This document shows, piece by piece, positions 44,203-55,476 of a stretch of DNA of 64,000 bases. Location of the stretch: positions 248,001 to 312,000 of the forward strand of contig NZ_AP027365.1 in NCBI RefSeq assembly GCF_030295995.1. The letters run 5' to 3'. A program made the translations under genes and the position numbers. Within the stretch, counting starts at the first letter, position 1; each line of letters opens with the position of its first letter. The stretch comes from Thalassotalea hakodatensis. Lineage in GTDB: Bacteria > Pseudomonadota > Gammaproteobacteria > Enterobacterales > Alteromonadaceae. Under the pieces are notes generated by a model. It had not been told where the DNA came from. It searched no databases and was given only the letters and a program-made list of their open reading frames with translations.

Positions 44203-46863
44203 ATGAAATTATCACGAATATTTTTGGCATGCAGTGCAATGGCTTTTGCTATTGCAGGTTGTAGCCAAGAAGGTACTGTCAGTAAAGTAGATACAGATAA
44301 GCCGTCCAAGCTAGCAAGCATAGATCAAGCCTCGCTTGATACGTTAGCGACAACACTTGATGTAAAATACCAAGTGTTAAGTAATATTGAAACTGATTGC
44401 CCTGATCGTGATGGTAAAGCAGTTAAACATTGTTTTAGTGCTCATATTAAATTTACTTCGCCAGAAGATATTAATGTCAATGATTGGCACATTTACTATT
44501 CACAGGTTTATCCTATTTATGCAGGAAAATCAGATACTCTAGACATTGAATTTTACAATGGTGATATACATCAAATTTCACCAACAGATAAGTTTTCTGG
44601 CTTTAAGGCCGGTGAAACCCAATCAATACAAGTGTATATGGCGGCTACTCATGTCACTCACTCACAATTAATGCCAAATTATTGGATAGCGGGTAATAGC
44701 CTGAAGCCAGCAGTCATTGATAGCACACGAACAACCATTGATCCTGAAACAAAATTAGAACTAACACCTTGGATAGAGCCTTACACGGATATTCCAAAGC
44801 AAATAAAATCAACACCAGAAGATATTAACCAATATGCAAATGCTGAGTGGTTATATGAGCACAATGCTGATGTTGAAGTAGATAGCCGTCAGTTGGCGAC
44901 TACCGTTATACCGACCCCTCGTGAATTAACCGTCACTGATGCTGAAAAACAGCTTGATGTTTCACAAGGTTTAGCAGTGAGTTATCAGGGTTTAGAAGCA
45001 TCTGATGTCAGCGCAGCATTCGATCGTTTAGCAACACTCGGTGTTGAACAATCAGATAACGGCATTGCAGTTAGTATTCGTATCACTAAAGGGCTACGAA
45101 CTGCTGAGAGCTATCAATTAACCACTTCTGATCAAGGCGTTACTATTGCAGCAGCTGATTTAGCGGGTGCTTTTTACGGAGTACAAACGTTAGCAAGTTT
45201 ATTACTGGTTGATGAACTTACATTGCCTTATGTCAATATTAACGATGCGCCGAAATATTCATACCGTGGACAACATATGGATGTTGCACGTAATTTTCAT
45301 AGTAAAGAGATGATCTTTCGTCTTATTGAACAAATGGGTGCATATAAGTTAAACAAATTGCATATGCATTTAGCGGAAGATGAAGGATGGCGTATTGAAT
45401 TACCGAGCTTTCCTGAGCTGACAGATATTGGTTCAAAACGTTGTTTAGATTTGTCAGACAAACATTGTATGCAGCCGCAATTAGGTGGTGCAGATGCAAG
45501 CGAACGTGATGGTTACTACAGTGTGCAAGATTATCTTGATATTTTGAATTATGCGAGTCGTCATCATGTCCAAGTTATTCCTTCATTAGACATGCCAGGC
45601 CATTCACGAGTTGCAGTGAAAGCGATGGAATCGAGATACCATCGCTATATGGCAGAAGAAAATGAAGTTGAAGCGACTAAATACTTATTATCAGATTTAG
45701 AAGATAAAACAGAATATCGTTCCATTCAACATTATAACGACAATACCATTAATGTGTGTTTAGAGTCGTCATATGCGTTTGTTGATCAAGTATTAGAAGA
45801 TTTAATTTCTTTGCATAAACAAGCAAAACATCCACTTAATATGTATCACATTGGCGCTGATGAAACAGCAGGCGCTTGGGTTGAATCGCCTGCATGTAAG
45901 GCATTAGTCGCTGATACAAGTAACGATGTTTCTGATATCAAACATTTAGGCGCGCACTTTATTGAACGTGTTTCTAACATGATCGTCAGTAAAGACATTT
46001 CTGTTGGTGGTTGGAATGACGGCTTAGGTGAAACGCACGTTGAGAACATGCCTAAAGATGTGTATTCGTACATTTGGGGAGCTTTACCATGGGGCGCGCA
46101 TAAGATGGTGAGCGAGCAAGCACATCGTGGTTGGAATGTTGTGTTATCAGTGCCTGATGTTTTTTATTTTGATTTTCCATATGAAGTAGATCCTAAAGAA
46201 CGTGGCTATAATTGGGCTTCACGTCGTATTGACAGCCGTAATGTGTTTAATTTTATCCCGGATAATTTACCGATAAATGCGGAGTTTCGTTTAACAACGT
46301 TAGGTAAACCTTTTGAAATTGATGATACCGTGCAAAAAGATGAAGATGGCAATGTGGTACATAAACCTTTACCAGAAGGTTTTACCGTAGCTGGCGTTCA
46401 AGGACAAATCTGGAGTGAAACCATACGCAGTGAAGAGCAAGCCGAATACATGCTTTATCCGCGTTTATTGTCATTAGCCGAGCGCGCTTGGCATGAGGCA
46501 GAATGGTCAGTACCTTATAACTATAACGGTGCTAAATACTCTAAAGATACAGGTTTGCTAACAGAAGAGCTAAAAGCGCAGCGTGATGCAAAATGGCAAG
46601 CATTTGGCAATGCCATCGCACAAAAAGAGCTGATTAAGCTTGATAAACTTGGCGTGTTTTATCGTGTACCGACTGTTGGCGCAAAACTAATAGACGGCAA
46701 ATTGCATATCAATAGCTCATTGCCTGGTTTACCTCTTGAATATCGAGTCAATGGCGGTGAATGGCAAGCTTATGATGCACCGGTTGCGGTATCTGGTAGT
46801 GTAGATGTAAGAGCACGTAATGCTGCCAAAGATCGTGCAGGTAGAAGTTTCAACGTTCAGTAA
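44203..46863 (+). CDS. GH20 beta-N-acetylhexosaminidase lipoprotein (chitobiase type)
   Basis: An 886-residue exported lipoprotein with lipobox AIAGC. Domains in order: CHB_HEX N-terminal beta-sandwich (about 50-200, with INVNDWHIYYSQVYPI), GH20b (about 220-345), the GH20 TIM barrel (about 350-790) and a C-terminal beta domain of the chitobiase type. YRGQHMDVARNFHSKEMI, KLNKLHMHLAEDEGWRIELP and the catalytic pair Asp553-Glu554 in HIGADETAGAW are intact. It cleaves GlcNAc from chitobiose and chitooligosaccharides in the periplasm or outer membrane, feeding NagP. It belongs to the nag operon between nagP and the ROK kinase. Confidence 0.92.
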   Translation: MKLSRIFLACSAMAFAIAGCSQEGTVSKVDTDKPSKLASIDQASLDTLATTLDVKYQVLSNIETDCPDRDGKAVKHCFSAHIKFTSPEDINVNDWHIYYSQVYPIYAGKSDTLDIEFYNGDIHQISPTDKFSGFKAGETQSIQVYMAATHVTHSQLMPNYWIAGNSLKPAVIDSTRTTIDPETKLELTPWIEPYTDIPKQIKSTPEDINQYANAEWLYEHNADVEVDSRQLATTVIPTPRELTVTDAEKQLDVSQGLAVSYQGLEASDVSAAFDRLATLGVEQSDNGIAVSIRITKGLRTAESYQLTTSDQGVTIAAADLAGAFYGVQTLASLLLVDELTLPYVNINDAPKYSYRGQHMDVARNFHSKEMIFRLIEQMGAYKLNKLHMHLAEDEGWRIELPSFPELTDIGSKRCLDLSDKHCMQPQLGGADASERDGYYSVQDYLDILNYASRHHVQVIPSLDMPGHSRVAVKAMESRYHRYMAEENEVEATKYLLSDLEDKTEYRSIQHYNDNTINVCLESSYAFVDQVLEDLISLHKQAKHPLNMYHIGADETAGAWVESPACKALVADTSNDVSDIKHLGAHFIERVSNMIVSKDISVGGWNDGLGETHVENMPKDVYSYIWGALPWGAHKMVSEQAHRGWNVVLSVPDVFYFDFPYEVDPKERGYNWASRRIDSRNVFNFIPDNLPINAEFRLTTLGKPFEIDDTVQKDEDGNVVHKPLPEGFTVAGVQGQIWSETIRSEEQAEYMLYPRLLSLAERAWHEAEWSVPYNYNGAKYSKDTGLLTEELKAQRDAKWQAFGNAIAQKELIKLDKLGVFYRVPTVGAKLIDGKLHINSSLPGLPLEYRVNGGEWQAYDAPVAVSGSVDVRARNAAKDRAGRSFNVQ

Positions 46864-46879
46864 TATACTCAAATATGAC

Positions 46880-46903
46880 GCCGAGTATCCATTAATGCTC
46901 GGC
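46880..46903 (+). repeat. Hairpin between hexosaminidase and ROK kinase genes
   Basis: GCCGAG (46880-46885) pairs with CTCGGC (46898-46903) with a 12-base loop, 16 bases past the hexosaminidase stop. No T-tract follows. It may be an mRNA-stabilising or attenuating structure within the operon; support is weak. Confidence 0.35.
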
Positions 46904-46931
46904 ATATCTTCTAACGTTATTAGGTTTTCCA

Positions 46932-47783
46932 ATGCAACCCACTTCGTTTGTTACTTTAGACATTGGCGGTACTAAAGTAAATTTTGGTCTATTCCGCGAC
47001 GGCATTATTGAACATAATCAAGAAATACCCTTTTGTGCGCATGGTAGTTCAGCACAGATACGTCAGTTTTTAATTGATGGCATTGCTGCAATGATTGCTT
47101 CAGATACTACAGCTATCTGTATCGGCGTACCTTGTATTGTTGATGTTGAAAATGGCATCGTATTCGATGCGGTCAACATTCCTGCATGGCAAAAATATCC
47201 ACTAAAAGATGAATTGAGTGACTATTTCGATTTACCCGTATACATCAATAATGATGTAAATTGTTTTGTTGCAGGAGAAGCCACTTTTGGTGATGTTGCC
47301 CGTTTTGAGAAAAATGTAGTTGGAATTTGCCTAGGTACTGGCTTTGGTACAGGGTTTTATTTAAACGATCAATTGTATGCTGGCCATAACTGTTGTGCGG
47401 GTGAGCTCGGCGGCATTCCGTATTTAAAGGGAACACTTGATGATTATTGCTCAGGTTCTTTTTTTACTAAAATACACCAAGTAAATGGTGCCGAATTGGC
47501 TGAAAGAGCACGCTCGGGTGATGTTGCGGCACAAGCTATTTTCGATGAATTTGCTCAGCACTTAGCAAAAGGCATCAGCTATTTAATGTTTACGGTTGAT
47601 CCAAAAGTGATTGTTGTTGGTGGCTCTGTCGCTAAATCGTTTGATTTGTATATTGATTCACTTAGGCAGTCATTAGATAGTTTTCCTTATAAAAAAGTAC
47701 GAACTAATCTAATTATCGTAAAAAGTGAACTAGATAACGCTGCTCTTCTTGGCGCAGCAGCCTTATATATAGGCAGTTGTTAA
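46932..47783 (+). CDS. nagK: ROK-family N-acetylglucosamine kinase
   Basis: A 283-residue ROK kinase. The ATP loop LDIGGTKVNFGLF (9-21), catalytic Asp108 in INNDVNCF, GTGFGTGFYLND and VIVVGGSVAKS are clear. The usual ROK zinc motif CxCGxxGC is missing: after GHNCCAGELGG the chain reads IPYLKGTLDDYCSG. This non-zinc variant occurs in some GlcNAc and glucosamine kinases. It would phosphorylate imported GlcNAc in the cytoplasm. Deacetylase and deaminase (nagA/nagB) are not in the window. Its 3' end overlaps the convergent STAS gene by 21 bases. Glucosamine or glucose specificity is possible. Confidence 0.82.
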   Translation: MQPTSFVTLDIGGTKVNFGLFRDGIIEHNQEIPFCAHGSSAQIRQFLIDGIAAMIASDTTAICIGVPCIVDVENGIVFDAVNIPAWQKYPLKDELSDYFDLPVYINNDVNCFVAGEATFGDVARFEKNVVGICLGTGFGTGFYLNDQLYAGHNCCAGELGGIPYLKGTLDDYCSGSFFTKIHQVNGAELAERARSGDVAAQAIFDEFAQHLAKGISYLMFTVDPKVIVVGGSVAKSFDLYIDSLRQSLDSFPYKKVRTNLIIVKSELDNAALLGAAALYIGSC

Positions 47784-48113
47784 TGCAGGTTCTACCTGGC
47801 TAGACATCATATTTTCAACAGATGGTAATAAATCAATCATCGTTAACATGTCAGCGGTATTACCGCGTGTTGCGTTAAAAATACGTAATAGTATTTGATT
47901 TTTACGACAGAAATTTTTCAATATCAACAACATACCTAAGCCCGCTGAATCAATATAAAGTGTGTTTTTAAAATCAATATCAATGTGAGTAGTCTGTTGA
48001 CGACATATTCTTTTCAAGGCGCAAACAGTTTGATGGTGAGCAAAGGTAAACGTTTTATTTACTTCTAATAAAACAATAAGGTTTTGGTAACTAACCTTGG
48101 GTGCAGCGTTCAT
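47763..48113 (-). CDS. STAS-domain protein (anti-sigma-factor-antagonist-like)
   Basis: A 116-residue single STAS domain. The phosphorylatable serine lies in IDIDFKNTLYIDSAGLGMLLILKNF, matching the DSxGxG signature of SpoIIAA-type proteins, followed by ILLRIFNATRGNTADMLTMIDL. Such proteins switch an anti-sigma factor or sit in signalling complexes according to phosphorylation. No kinase, phosphatase or sigma gene is adjacent. It converges on nagK with a 21-base overlap, so transcription of either could interfere with the other. Partner unknown. Confidence 0.8.
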   Translation of the reverse strand: MNAAPKVSYQNLIVLLEVNKTFTFAHHQTVCALKRICRQQTTHIDIDFKNTLYIDSAGLGMLLILKNFCRKNQILLRIFNATRGNTADMLTMIDLLPSVENMMSSQVEPALTTAYI

Positions 48114-48284
48114 TAAAAAACCTTGTAACGAACGTCCATGTTGACAGTAAATGACCTAGAAAAGCGAGCTAGAATTATACGTGCTAACTCGTCCGACCAC
48201 AAGTATTTGTCATCAATATAAAATAAGCAGTTAGCAAATTTTTTGAAAATGTAGTGGCATTGAAACAACGTTTTACCCTTATTT

Positions 48285-48303
48285 ATATCAATAAAATTTA
48301 TCT
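48285..48303 (+). promoter_or_regulatory. Candidate LysR-type binding site upstream of the tryptophan-degradation operon
   Basis: ATATCA (48285-48290), 7 bases, TTATCT (48298-48303) resembles the cleaner dyad ATATCA-N7-TGATAT just before the LysR gene (55447-55465). It lies about 75-95 bases before the first gene. The shared pattern suggests a common regulator but is short and AT-rich, so chance is possible. Confidence 0.35.
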
Positions 48304-48378
48304 TTTATCTAAAAATAACTAATTATATTTATCTAATGGTTGGCGATACAGTCAGTTGATGACGCACGCAACAATCTG

Positions 48379-49850
48379 ATGAATATGCTAAATGCATTAC
48401 ACTGCTACATTGATGGGCAGTTTCAACCAAGTGAAACTTACTTTGATAATGTTAGCCCGATAAACGGTGAAAAAATTGCGGATATTGCTGAAGCGAGTCC
48501 ACAGCAAATTGATGCCGCAGTTCAGGCTGCAAAACAGGCACTTAATGGTGACTGGGGCCAAATGAGTGTTCAGCAGCGAAGCGTGTTATTGCATAAAGTC
48601 GCTGATCGTATTGAAGCAAGGTTAACCGAGTTTATTGACGCAGAAATAGCGGATACTGGCAAATCACTTCATCAAGTTGAAACCATCGATATTCCTCGTG
48701 CCGCAGCAAACTTTCGTACCTTTGCAGATCTTGCAAAATTTCATTCTGGTGAAACGTTTATGACGGAAACAGCTAGTGGTGAGCAGGCGCTCAATTATTC
48801 GGTTAATAAACCGTTAGGGGTTGTCGCGATTATTTCACCATGGAATCTCCCTTTACTGTTGGCAACCTGGAAAATAGCGCCAGCACTGGCTTGCGGAAAC
48901 TGCGTGATTTTGAAACCTTCTGAAGAAACATCATCGACAGCCTTTTTATTAGCGCAAGTTATGGATGAAGTAGGTATGCCTGAAGGTGTGTTTAATCTGA
49001 TATTAGGTCGTGGAAATAGGGTAGGTGATTTACTCACCGAGCACGGTAAAGTGGATGCGATCACATTTACTGGGTCGTCATCTACAGGGCAACATATCAT
49101 GAAAAGGGTAGCCTCAGGAGTTAAATCGATTTCTTTTGAACTTGGCGGTAAAAATGCTGCTATCGTTTTTCAAGATGCAGATATTGATAAAGCCGTTGCC
49201 GGCGTAGCTCGCTCTTCCTTTACTAATTGTGGTCAGGTATGCCTATGTACTGAGCGCGTCTATGTACACCGTGAAATATACCAAGAATTTGTCGAGCGCT
49301 TAGTAAAAGCAGCCAAAGCAATAAAAATAGGTTACCCGAAAGAGCCAAATGTGCTTATTGGGCCATTAATTTCCAAACAACATCAACAAAAAGTATTGTC
49401 CTATTACCAACAAGCAAAAAAATCAGGGGCAAAGGTTCTTACCGGGGGAGGTGTGCCTAATTTTGGTGATGAACGTGATAACGGTTGTTTCATTGAGCCA
49501 ACCATTATTACGGGGTTGTCGGATGAAGATCCGGTCAATCAAGAGGAAATTTTTGGCCCGATATGTCACGTCGCAATGTTTGATAGTGAACAAGAGGTGA
49601 TCAGTCGAGCTAATAACACAGTTTATGGCCTTGCCGCCGCTATTTGGACGGAAAACTTATCAAGAGCGCATCGAGTAGCACCGAAAATGGAGGTTGGTCT
49701 TGTGTGGGTAAATACTTGGTTTTTACGTGATCTTCGAACACCTTTTGGTGGCGTTAAATTATCGGGCATCGGTCGAGAAGGGGGCGCGCATTCTATGGCA
49801 TTTTATAGCGAACCTACCAATATTTGTATCAACATTGATAAGAGCGAAAA

Positions 49851-49854
<4 letters not shown>
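48379..49854 (+). CDS. amnC: 2-aminomuconate-6-semialdehyde dehydrogenase (AmnC/NbaE-type aldehyde dehydrogenase)
   Basis: A 491-residue NAD-dependent aldehyde dehydrogenase. [23 protein letters not shown] (NAD site), [12 protein letters not shown] with the general-base Glu and [13 protein letters not shown] with the catalytic Cys are intact. Its closest types are the 2-hydroxy- and 2-aminomuconic semialdehyde dehydrogenases. In this operon it oxidises aminomuconate semialdehyde released by ACMSD to 2-aminomuconate. The start is uncertain: TTG 48340, ATG 48379 and ATG 48385 are in frame and none has a good ribosome-binding site; alignment with the family favours the ATG pair. The next gene overlaps by 4 bases (ATGA). 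Confidence 0.85.
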
Positions 49855-50841
<987 letters not shown>

Positions 50842-50842
<1 letters not shown>

Positions 50843-51864
50843 TGCAGGTGGTTGATATACATTCACATTTTTTCCCAAAAGAATGGCCGAGTCTTCAAGA
50901 GAAATTTGGTGGTAACGATTGGCCTTGGTTACAACATTTACCGAATGAAAAAAATGAAAGTGGCTTTGCCAAAGCGATGTTAATGAAAGGCGATAAACCA
51001 TTTCGTCCTATCTATGCCGCTTGCTGGGATCCTGAAATAAGATTGGCAGAAATGGACGCCCAAGGCGTTTCGCAGCAAATTATTTCTGCCACGCCGATTT
51101 TATTCGCTTATGAAAAGCCCCTTGAACAAGCGGTGTACTGTGCGCAGATATTCAATGATGCCGCGCTAGAGATTTGCCAACAAGGTAAAGGGCGTTTGTT
51201 TTCTATGGCACAAGTGCCTTTACAAGATGCAGATGCTGCGTGTGAAGAAGCAAGTCGAGCAATGAACACCGGTCATGTTGGTATTCAAATTGGGAATCAC
51301 GTGGGCGAGAAAAACATGGATGACGAAGGCGTATTAACCTTTCTTCAACATTGTGCTGCAGAGAACATACCGGTTTTTGTGCACCCTTGGGACATGATGG
51401 CAGCAAGCCGCACGAAAGATTACATGATGGGTTGGACGGTAGGAATGCCTGCTGAAACGCAGCTTTCGATCGTGTCGATGATTTTGGGTGGTGGCTTTGA
51501 CCGTATTAGCCGCGACTTAAAGATTTGCTTTGCCCATGGTGGTGGTGCATTCGCTTTTTTACTTGGCCGATTGGAAAATGCTTGGCTTCATCGAGATATT
51601 GCCCGTGGTAAGTCTGAATATCCGCCTAGTCATTACTTAGATAGATTTTATTTAGATACCGCGGTGTTTGATCATGATGCGCTCGAATTATTGGTTAAGA
51701 AAATGACCACCGATCGTTTGTTGTTTGGTACTGATTACCCTTTCCCGTTAGGTGAGCAAAAAATGGGCGCATTAATTAAAACCGCGCCAAATTTATCGGA
51801 TGCCGAAAAGCAACAAATGCTCGCCACGAATGCACAATTATTCTTTTCTTTGCCGACTTGTTAA
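50842..51864 (+). CDS. nbaD: 2-amino-3-carboxymuconate-6-semialdehyde decarboxylase (ACMSD)
   Basis: A 340-residue zinc-dependent amidohydrolase-fold decarboxylase. Metal ligands and catalytic residues are His7 and His9 (DIHSHF), His181 (FVHPWD), His232 (FAHGGGAF) and Asp298 (FGTDYPFP). It decarboxylates the ring-opened product of the dioxygenase to 2-aminomuconate semialdehyde, directing carbon to oxidation and away from quinolinate/NAD synthesis. Its ATG overlaps the stop of the dioxygenase gene. Family, length and context agree. Confidence 0.95.
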
Positions 51865-51875
51865 TTGAGAATGTT

Positions 51876-53168
51876 ATGACCTTTGAAAATACCCTAGCTT
51901 ATGCACAAAAACTTGATAATGAAGATCCATTAGCGAGTTATCGAGATAAATTCTATCACCCGGTCATAGAGGGAAAGCAGGTTTTGTATTTCACCGGAAA
52001 CTCTTTAGGTTTACAGCCGAAAGCAGCAAAAGAATATCTACAAGTAGAACTTGATGATTGGGCTGCATGGGGAGTAGAAGGGCATTTTCACGGTCGAAAT
52101 CCTTGGGTGAGTTATCATGAACTGTTAACACCAGCAAGTGCAGAACTTGTTGGTGCAAAAGCATCAGAAGTGGTGTGTATGAACTCGTTGACCACCAACT
52201 TACATTTATTATTTGTCAGCTTTTATCGTCCGTCTAAGCAGCGTTTTAAAATTATCAGTGAAGCTAAAATGTTTCCATCTGACCGCTACTTACTGGAAAC
52301 TCAAGTAAAACATCATGGCTTTGAACCTGATGAAGCCATTATCGAAATTTCACCGCGAGAGGGTGAATTTACCATCAGAGAAAGCGATATTTTAGCCGCG
52401 ATTGAAGAGCACCGTGATGAACTTGCCTTAGTGTTTTTCGGTGGGGTTAATTATTTTACTGGCCAGCTATTTGATATGAAAAAACTAACCGCAGCTGCAC
52501 ATAATGTTGGCGCATTAGCGGGTTTTGATTTGGCACATGCTGTTGGTAATGTGCCATTGAAACTTCATGATTGGCAAGTAGATTTTGCCGCTTGGTGTAC
52601 TTACAAATATCTCAACGGAAGTGCTGGTAATGTCGGGGGAATTTTTGTGCATGATAAGCATGGTCAAGATACCGAAATTCCCCGTTTTGGTGGTTGGTGG
52701 GGGCATAATAAAGAACGTCGGTTTTTAATGGAAAACACCTTTGAGCCCATGGCAGGCGCTGAAGGTTGGCAATTAAGCAATGTGCCGATAATGGGGATGG
52801 CGGTGTTGAAATCATCACTTGATATTTTTGAAAAGGCTGGCATGGATGCGCTACGAAAAAAGAGCCTTACACTCACCGCCTTTTTGCAATATGTGTTTAA
52901 TGATGTTGTTAACAAGTTTACTCATATTAAACTGCAAATTATTACTCCCGTAGCACCAGAGCAACGAGGATGCCAATTATCAGTAAAGCTTATTGGTACC
53001 GATAAACGATTTTTTAATCAATTAACTAACGCTGGTGTGATCACTGATTTTAGAGAGCCAGATGTGGTTAGGCTTGCCCCCGTGCCGCTGTATAATTCCT
53101 TTGAAGATATCTATCAATTCGGTCAACAATTAAACGCCTTGCTTAAGGAAATGGCCAATGATAGCTAA
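51876..53168 (+). CDS. kynU: Kynureninase
   Basis: A 430-residue PLP-dependent enzyme. [11 protein letters not shown] (substrate carboxylate region), [22 protein letters not shown] (PLP Asp) and [12 protein letters not shown] with the PLP lysine are intact, as are RFGGWWGHN and the C-terminal [16 protein letters not shown]. It hydrolyses kynurenine or 3-hydroxykynurenine to (3-hydroxy)anthranilate and alanine. I chose ATG 51876 with GAGA before it; TTG 51858 lies inside the preceding gene. The next gene overlaps by 11 bases. Confidence 0.95.
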   Translation: MTFENTLAYAQKLDNEDPLASYRDKFYHPVIEGKQVLYFTGNSLGLQPKAAKEYLQVELDDWAAWGVEGHFHGRNPWVSYHELLTPASAELVGAKASEVVCMNSLTTNLHLLFVSFYRPSKQRFKIISEAKMFPSDRYLLETQVKHHGFEPDEAIIEISPREGEFTIRESDILAAIEEHRDELALVFFGGVNYFTGQLFDMKKLTAAAHNVGALAGFDLAHAVGNVPLKLHDWQVDFAAWCTYKYLNGSAGNVGGIFVHDKHGQDTEIPRFGGWWGHNKERRFLMENTFEPMAGAEGWQLSNVPIMGMAVLKSSLDIFEKAGMDALRKKSLTLTAFLQYVFNDVVNKFTHIKLQIITPVAPEQRGCQLSVKLIGTDKRFFNQLTNAGVITDFREPDVVRLAPVPLYNSFEDIYQFGQQLNALLKEMANDS

Positions 53169-54540
53169 GCCATCTATTGCGATTAACGGTGCTGGGCCTG
53201 TTGGCGCATTATTAGCGCTGATGTTAGCTAAGCGCGGTTACCCTATTGATCTATTCGAATCTCGACCAGATTCACGAAAAAGCAATATCTATCAAGGTAA
53301 ATCGATTAATTTAGCGCTTTCCGATCGTGGTTGGAAAGCGTTAAATGCAGTGGGCGTTGATGAAGAAATTCGTCAACAAGCGATTCCCATGTATTGCCGT
53401 GTCATGCACGATATTGAAGGGAATATCACCAAACAAAATTATGGCAAAGATAGTCAAGCCATTTGGTCTGTTTCTCGCTCAGGTATTAATGAGCAATTAA
53501 TGACATTAGCCGAACAGCAAAACAATGTGTCACTACATTTCTCTCATCGACTCACCCAGCATGATTTTGACACAAACACCGCGACTTATATTGATGCAAA
53601 TAAACAAATCAAACAACATCAAACCGATTTACTTTTTGGCGCTGATGGCACGTTTTCTAAAGTAAGACGATTAATGCAAGAACTGCCGCTGCAGCGAATA
53701 AGCTATAGTTTAGAGTACATGCCGCAAAGCTACATTGAATTAACCATTCCGGCTGGGGAAAACGGCGAACATCTGATGGAAAAAAATGCGCTTCATATCT
53801 GGCCACGTAAAGATTTTATGCTGATCGCATTACCGAATGCTGATGGCTCGTTTACTTGCACCTTGTTTATGGATCATCAAGGTGAGGTTTCATTCTCTGC
53901 GTTCACTGAATATGAAACAGTCGCAGCGTTCTTTGAACAGTATTTTGCCGATGCGCTACCGTTACTCGTTAATCCGATAGAAGAATTTCTTGCGAAGGCA
54001 CCTTCACCGTTATGTTTGGTACATGTTTACCCTTGGTTGGTTAATCATCAAGTAGCACTTATTGGTGATGCTGCACATGCAATGGTGCCATTTTATGGTC
54101 AAGGCATGAACTGTGGCTTTGAAGATTGTCGTGTGTTGTGTGAGCTACTGGATAATTTTCAGGGAGACTGGCAGCAAACATTAATGGCCTACCAGCAGGA
54201 GCGAAAAGAAAATGGCGATGCGATTATTGAATTAGCAAAGCGTAACTTTATTGAAATGAGTGACTTAGCCGGCGATGAACGCTTTCTGTTACGTAAGAAA
54301 ATTGAAGCTCGCTTTCATCAACGTTATCCTGAATTATGGATCCCGCTCTATTCAATGGTGACATTTTCACCCAATATTTCATACAAAACTGCACTTGAAA
54401 TAGGTGACATTCAAGCCAAAATTATGGATGAAATTATGCAGATAGATAATATTGAAAAATGCTGGCAAGACGAATCTGTAATGACAACCCTATATGAATT
54501 GAGCCGCGATTCTATTCCGCTAATTCAGCAGGAGAGATAA
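53158..54540 (+). CDS. kmo: Kynurenine 3-monooxygenase
   Basis: A 460-residue FAD-dependent aromatic hydroxylase. The N-terminal FAD motif is [19 protein letters not shown], followed by [13 protein letters not shown]. The second FAD motif [22 protein letters not shown] is specific for KMO. The C-terminal part has a hydrophobic stretch ([13 protein letters not shown]), which in this family helps form the active site. It uses NADPH and oxygen to make 3-hydroxykynurenine. It overlaps kynU by 11 bases and precedes tryptophan dioxygenase by one base. Confidence 0.95.
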   Translation: MIAKPSIAINGAGPVGALLALMLAKRGYPIDLFESRPDSRKSNIYQGKSINLALSDRGWKALNAVGVDEEIRQQAIPMYCRVMHDIEGNITKQNYGKDSQAIWSVSRSGINEQLMTLAEQQNNVSLHFSHRLTQHDFDTNTATYIDANKQIKQHQTDLLFGADGTFSKVRRLMQELPLQRISYSLEYMPQSYIELTIPAGENGEHLMEKNALHIWPRKDFMLIALPNADGSFTCTLFMDHQGEVSFSAFTEYETVAAFFEQYFADALPLLVNPIEEFLAKAPSPLCLVHVYPWLVNHQVALIGDAAHAMVPFYGQGMNCGFEDCRVLCELLDNFQGDWQQTLMAYQQERKENGDAIIELAKRNFIEMSDLAGDERFLLRKKIEARFHQRYPELWIPLYSMVTFSPNISYKTALEIGDIQAKIMDEIMQIDNIEKCWQDESVMTTLYELSRDSIPLIQQER

Positions 54541-54541
54541 C

Positions 54542-55414
54542 ATGAACTGCCCATATCATCCCTCTCAATCGAAAAAGACAACATCAAATTATCGCGAAAT
54601 GGAAGAGAGCATTCATACTAACTTTGAAGATGATATGTCGTACGGTGATTATTTATGCCTTGAGCAAATTTTAACCGCACAAAAGCCACTATCTGCACAA
54701 CATGATGAAATGTTATTTATTACAATTCATCAAACCAGTGAATTATGGTTAAAGCTCGCTGGGCATGAATTAACTGCTGCCATTACAAATATTCAACAAG
54801 CAGACTTTGGTCACGCTTTTAAAGTGATTTCTCGCGTTAAACATATACTCAATCAATTAACCCAGTCTTGGAACATTTTATCAACATTGACGCCTGTTGA
54901 TTACTTGAAATTTCGTGATGCGTTAGGCCACTCATCTGGATTTCAATCATATGGTTATCGTAAACTTGAATTTTTATTAGGGAACAAAAACGCGAGTTTA
55001 TTAGCGGTGCATAAAAATCAACCGGAAAGTTATCAATCTTTAAATGCTGTGCTTCATGCGCCAAGCTTATACGATGAAGTACTTCGAGCATTAGCAAAAA
55101 ATGGCTTGGCTATTGATAAGCACGTACTTGAAAGAGATTTTACCCAACCCTATCAGCAAGATGAATCTGTGCTGCAAGCATGGTTAAACGTTTATCAACA
55201 TGCTGATGAACATTTCCAGATGTATGAGCTTGCTGAAAAATTGATTGATATTGAAGATGCCTTTCAGCAGTGGCGGTTTAAACATATGTATACGGTGCAA
55301 CGTATTATTGGTCATAAAGCAGGAACAGGTGGTTCGTCTGGTGTCAGTTTTTTAAAGAAAGCATTAGATATTAGTTTTTTTCCTGAACTGTTTGCTTTAC
55401 GTACTCATTTATAA
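54542..55414 (+). CDS. kynA: Tryptophan 2,3-dioxygenase
   Basis: A 290-residue haem dioxygenase, normal length. YGDYLCLEQIL, DEMLFITIHQTSELWLKL (haem/substrate region with the active-site His), GHSSGFQSYGYRKLEFLLGNKN and the C-terminal QRIIGHKAGTGGSSGVSFLKKAL with the proximal haem His are all present. It opens the indole ring of L-tryptophan to N-formylkynurenine, the first step, although its gene is the last enzyme gene of the operon. A formamidase to process the product is not found nearby. Confidence 0.96.
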   Translation: MNCPYHPSQSKKTTSNYREMEESIHTNFEDDMSYGDYLCLEQILTAQKPLSAQHDEMLFITIHQTSELWLKLAGHELTAAITNIQQADFGHAFKVISRVKHILNQLTQSWNILSTLTPVDYLKFRDALGHSSGFQSYGYRKLEFLLGNKNASLLAVHKNQPESYQSLNAVLHAPSLYDEVLRALAKNGLAIDKHVLERDFTQPYQQDESVLQAWLNVYQHADEHFQMYELAEKLIDIEDAFQQWRFKHMYTVQRIIGHKAGTGGSSGVSFLKKALDISFFPELFALRTHL

Positions 55415-55446
55415 TTGTGAAATTATTTTTATCGTTATAGCATGAT

Positions 55447-55465
55447 ATATCAGTAATATTGATAT
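55447..55465. promoter_or_regulatory. LysR-type dyad before the LysR gene
   Basis: ATATCA (55447-55452), 7 bases, TGATAT (55460-55465) is a perfect dyad. It contains the T-N11-A pattern of LysR-type boxes, ending 11 bases before the GTG start of the regulator. It is a candidate autoregulatory site. Confidence 0.45.
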
Positions 55466-55476
55466 GTTGAAACTCA

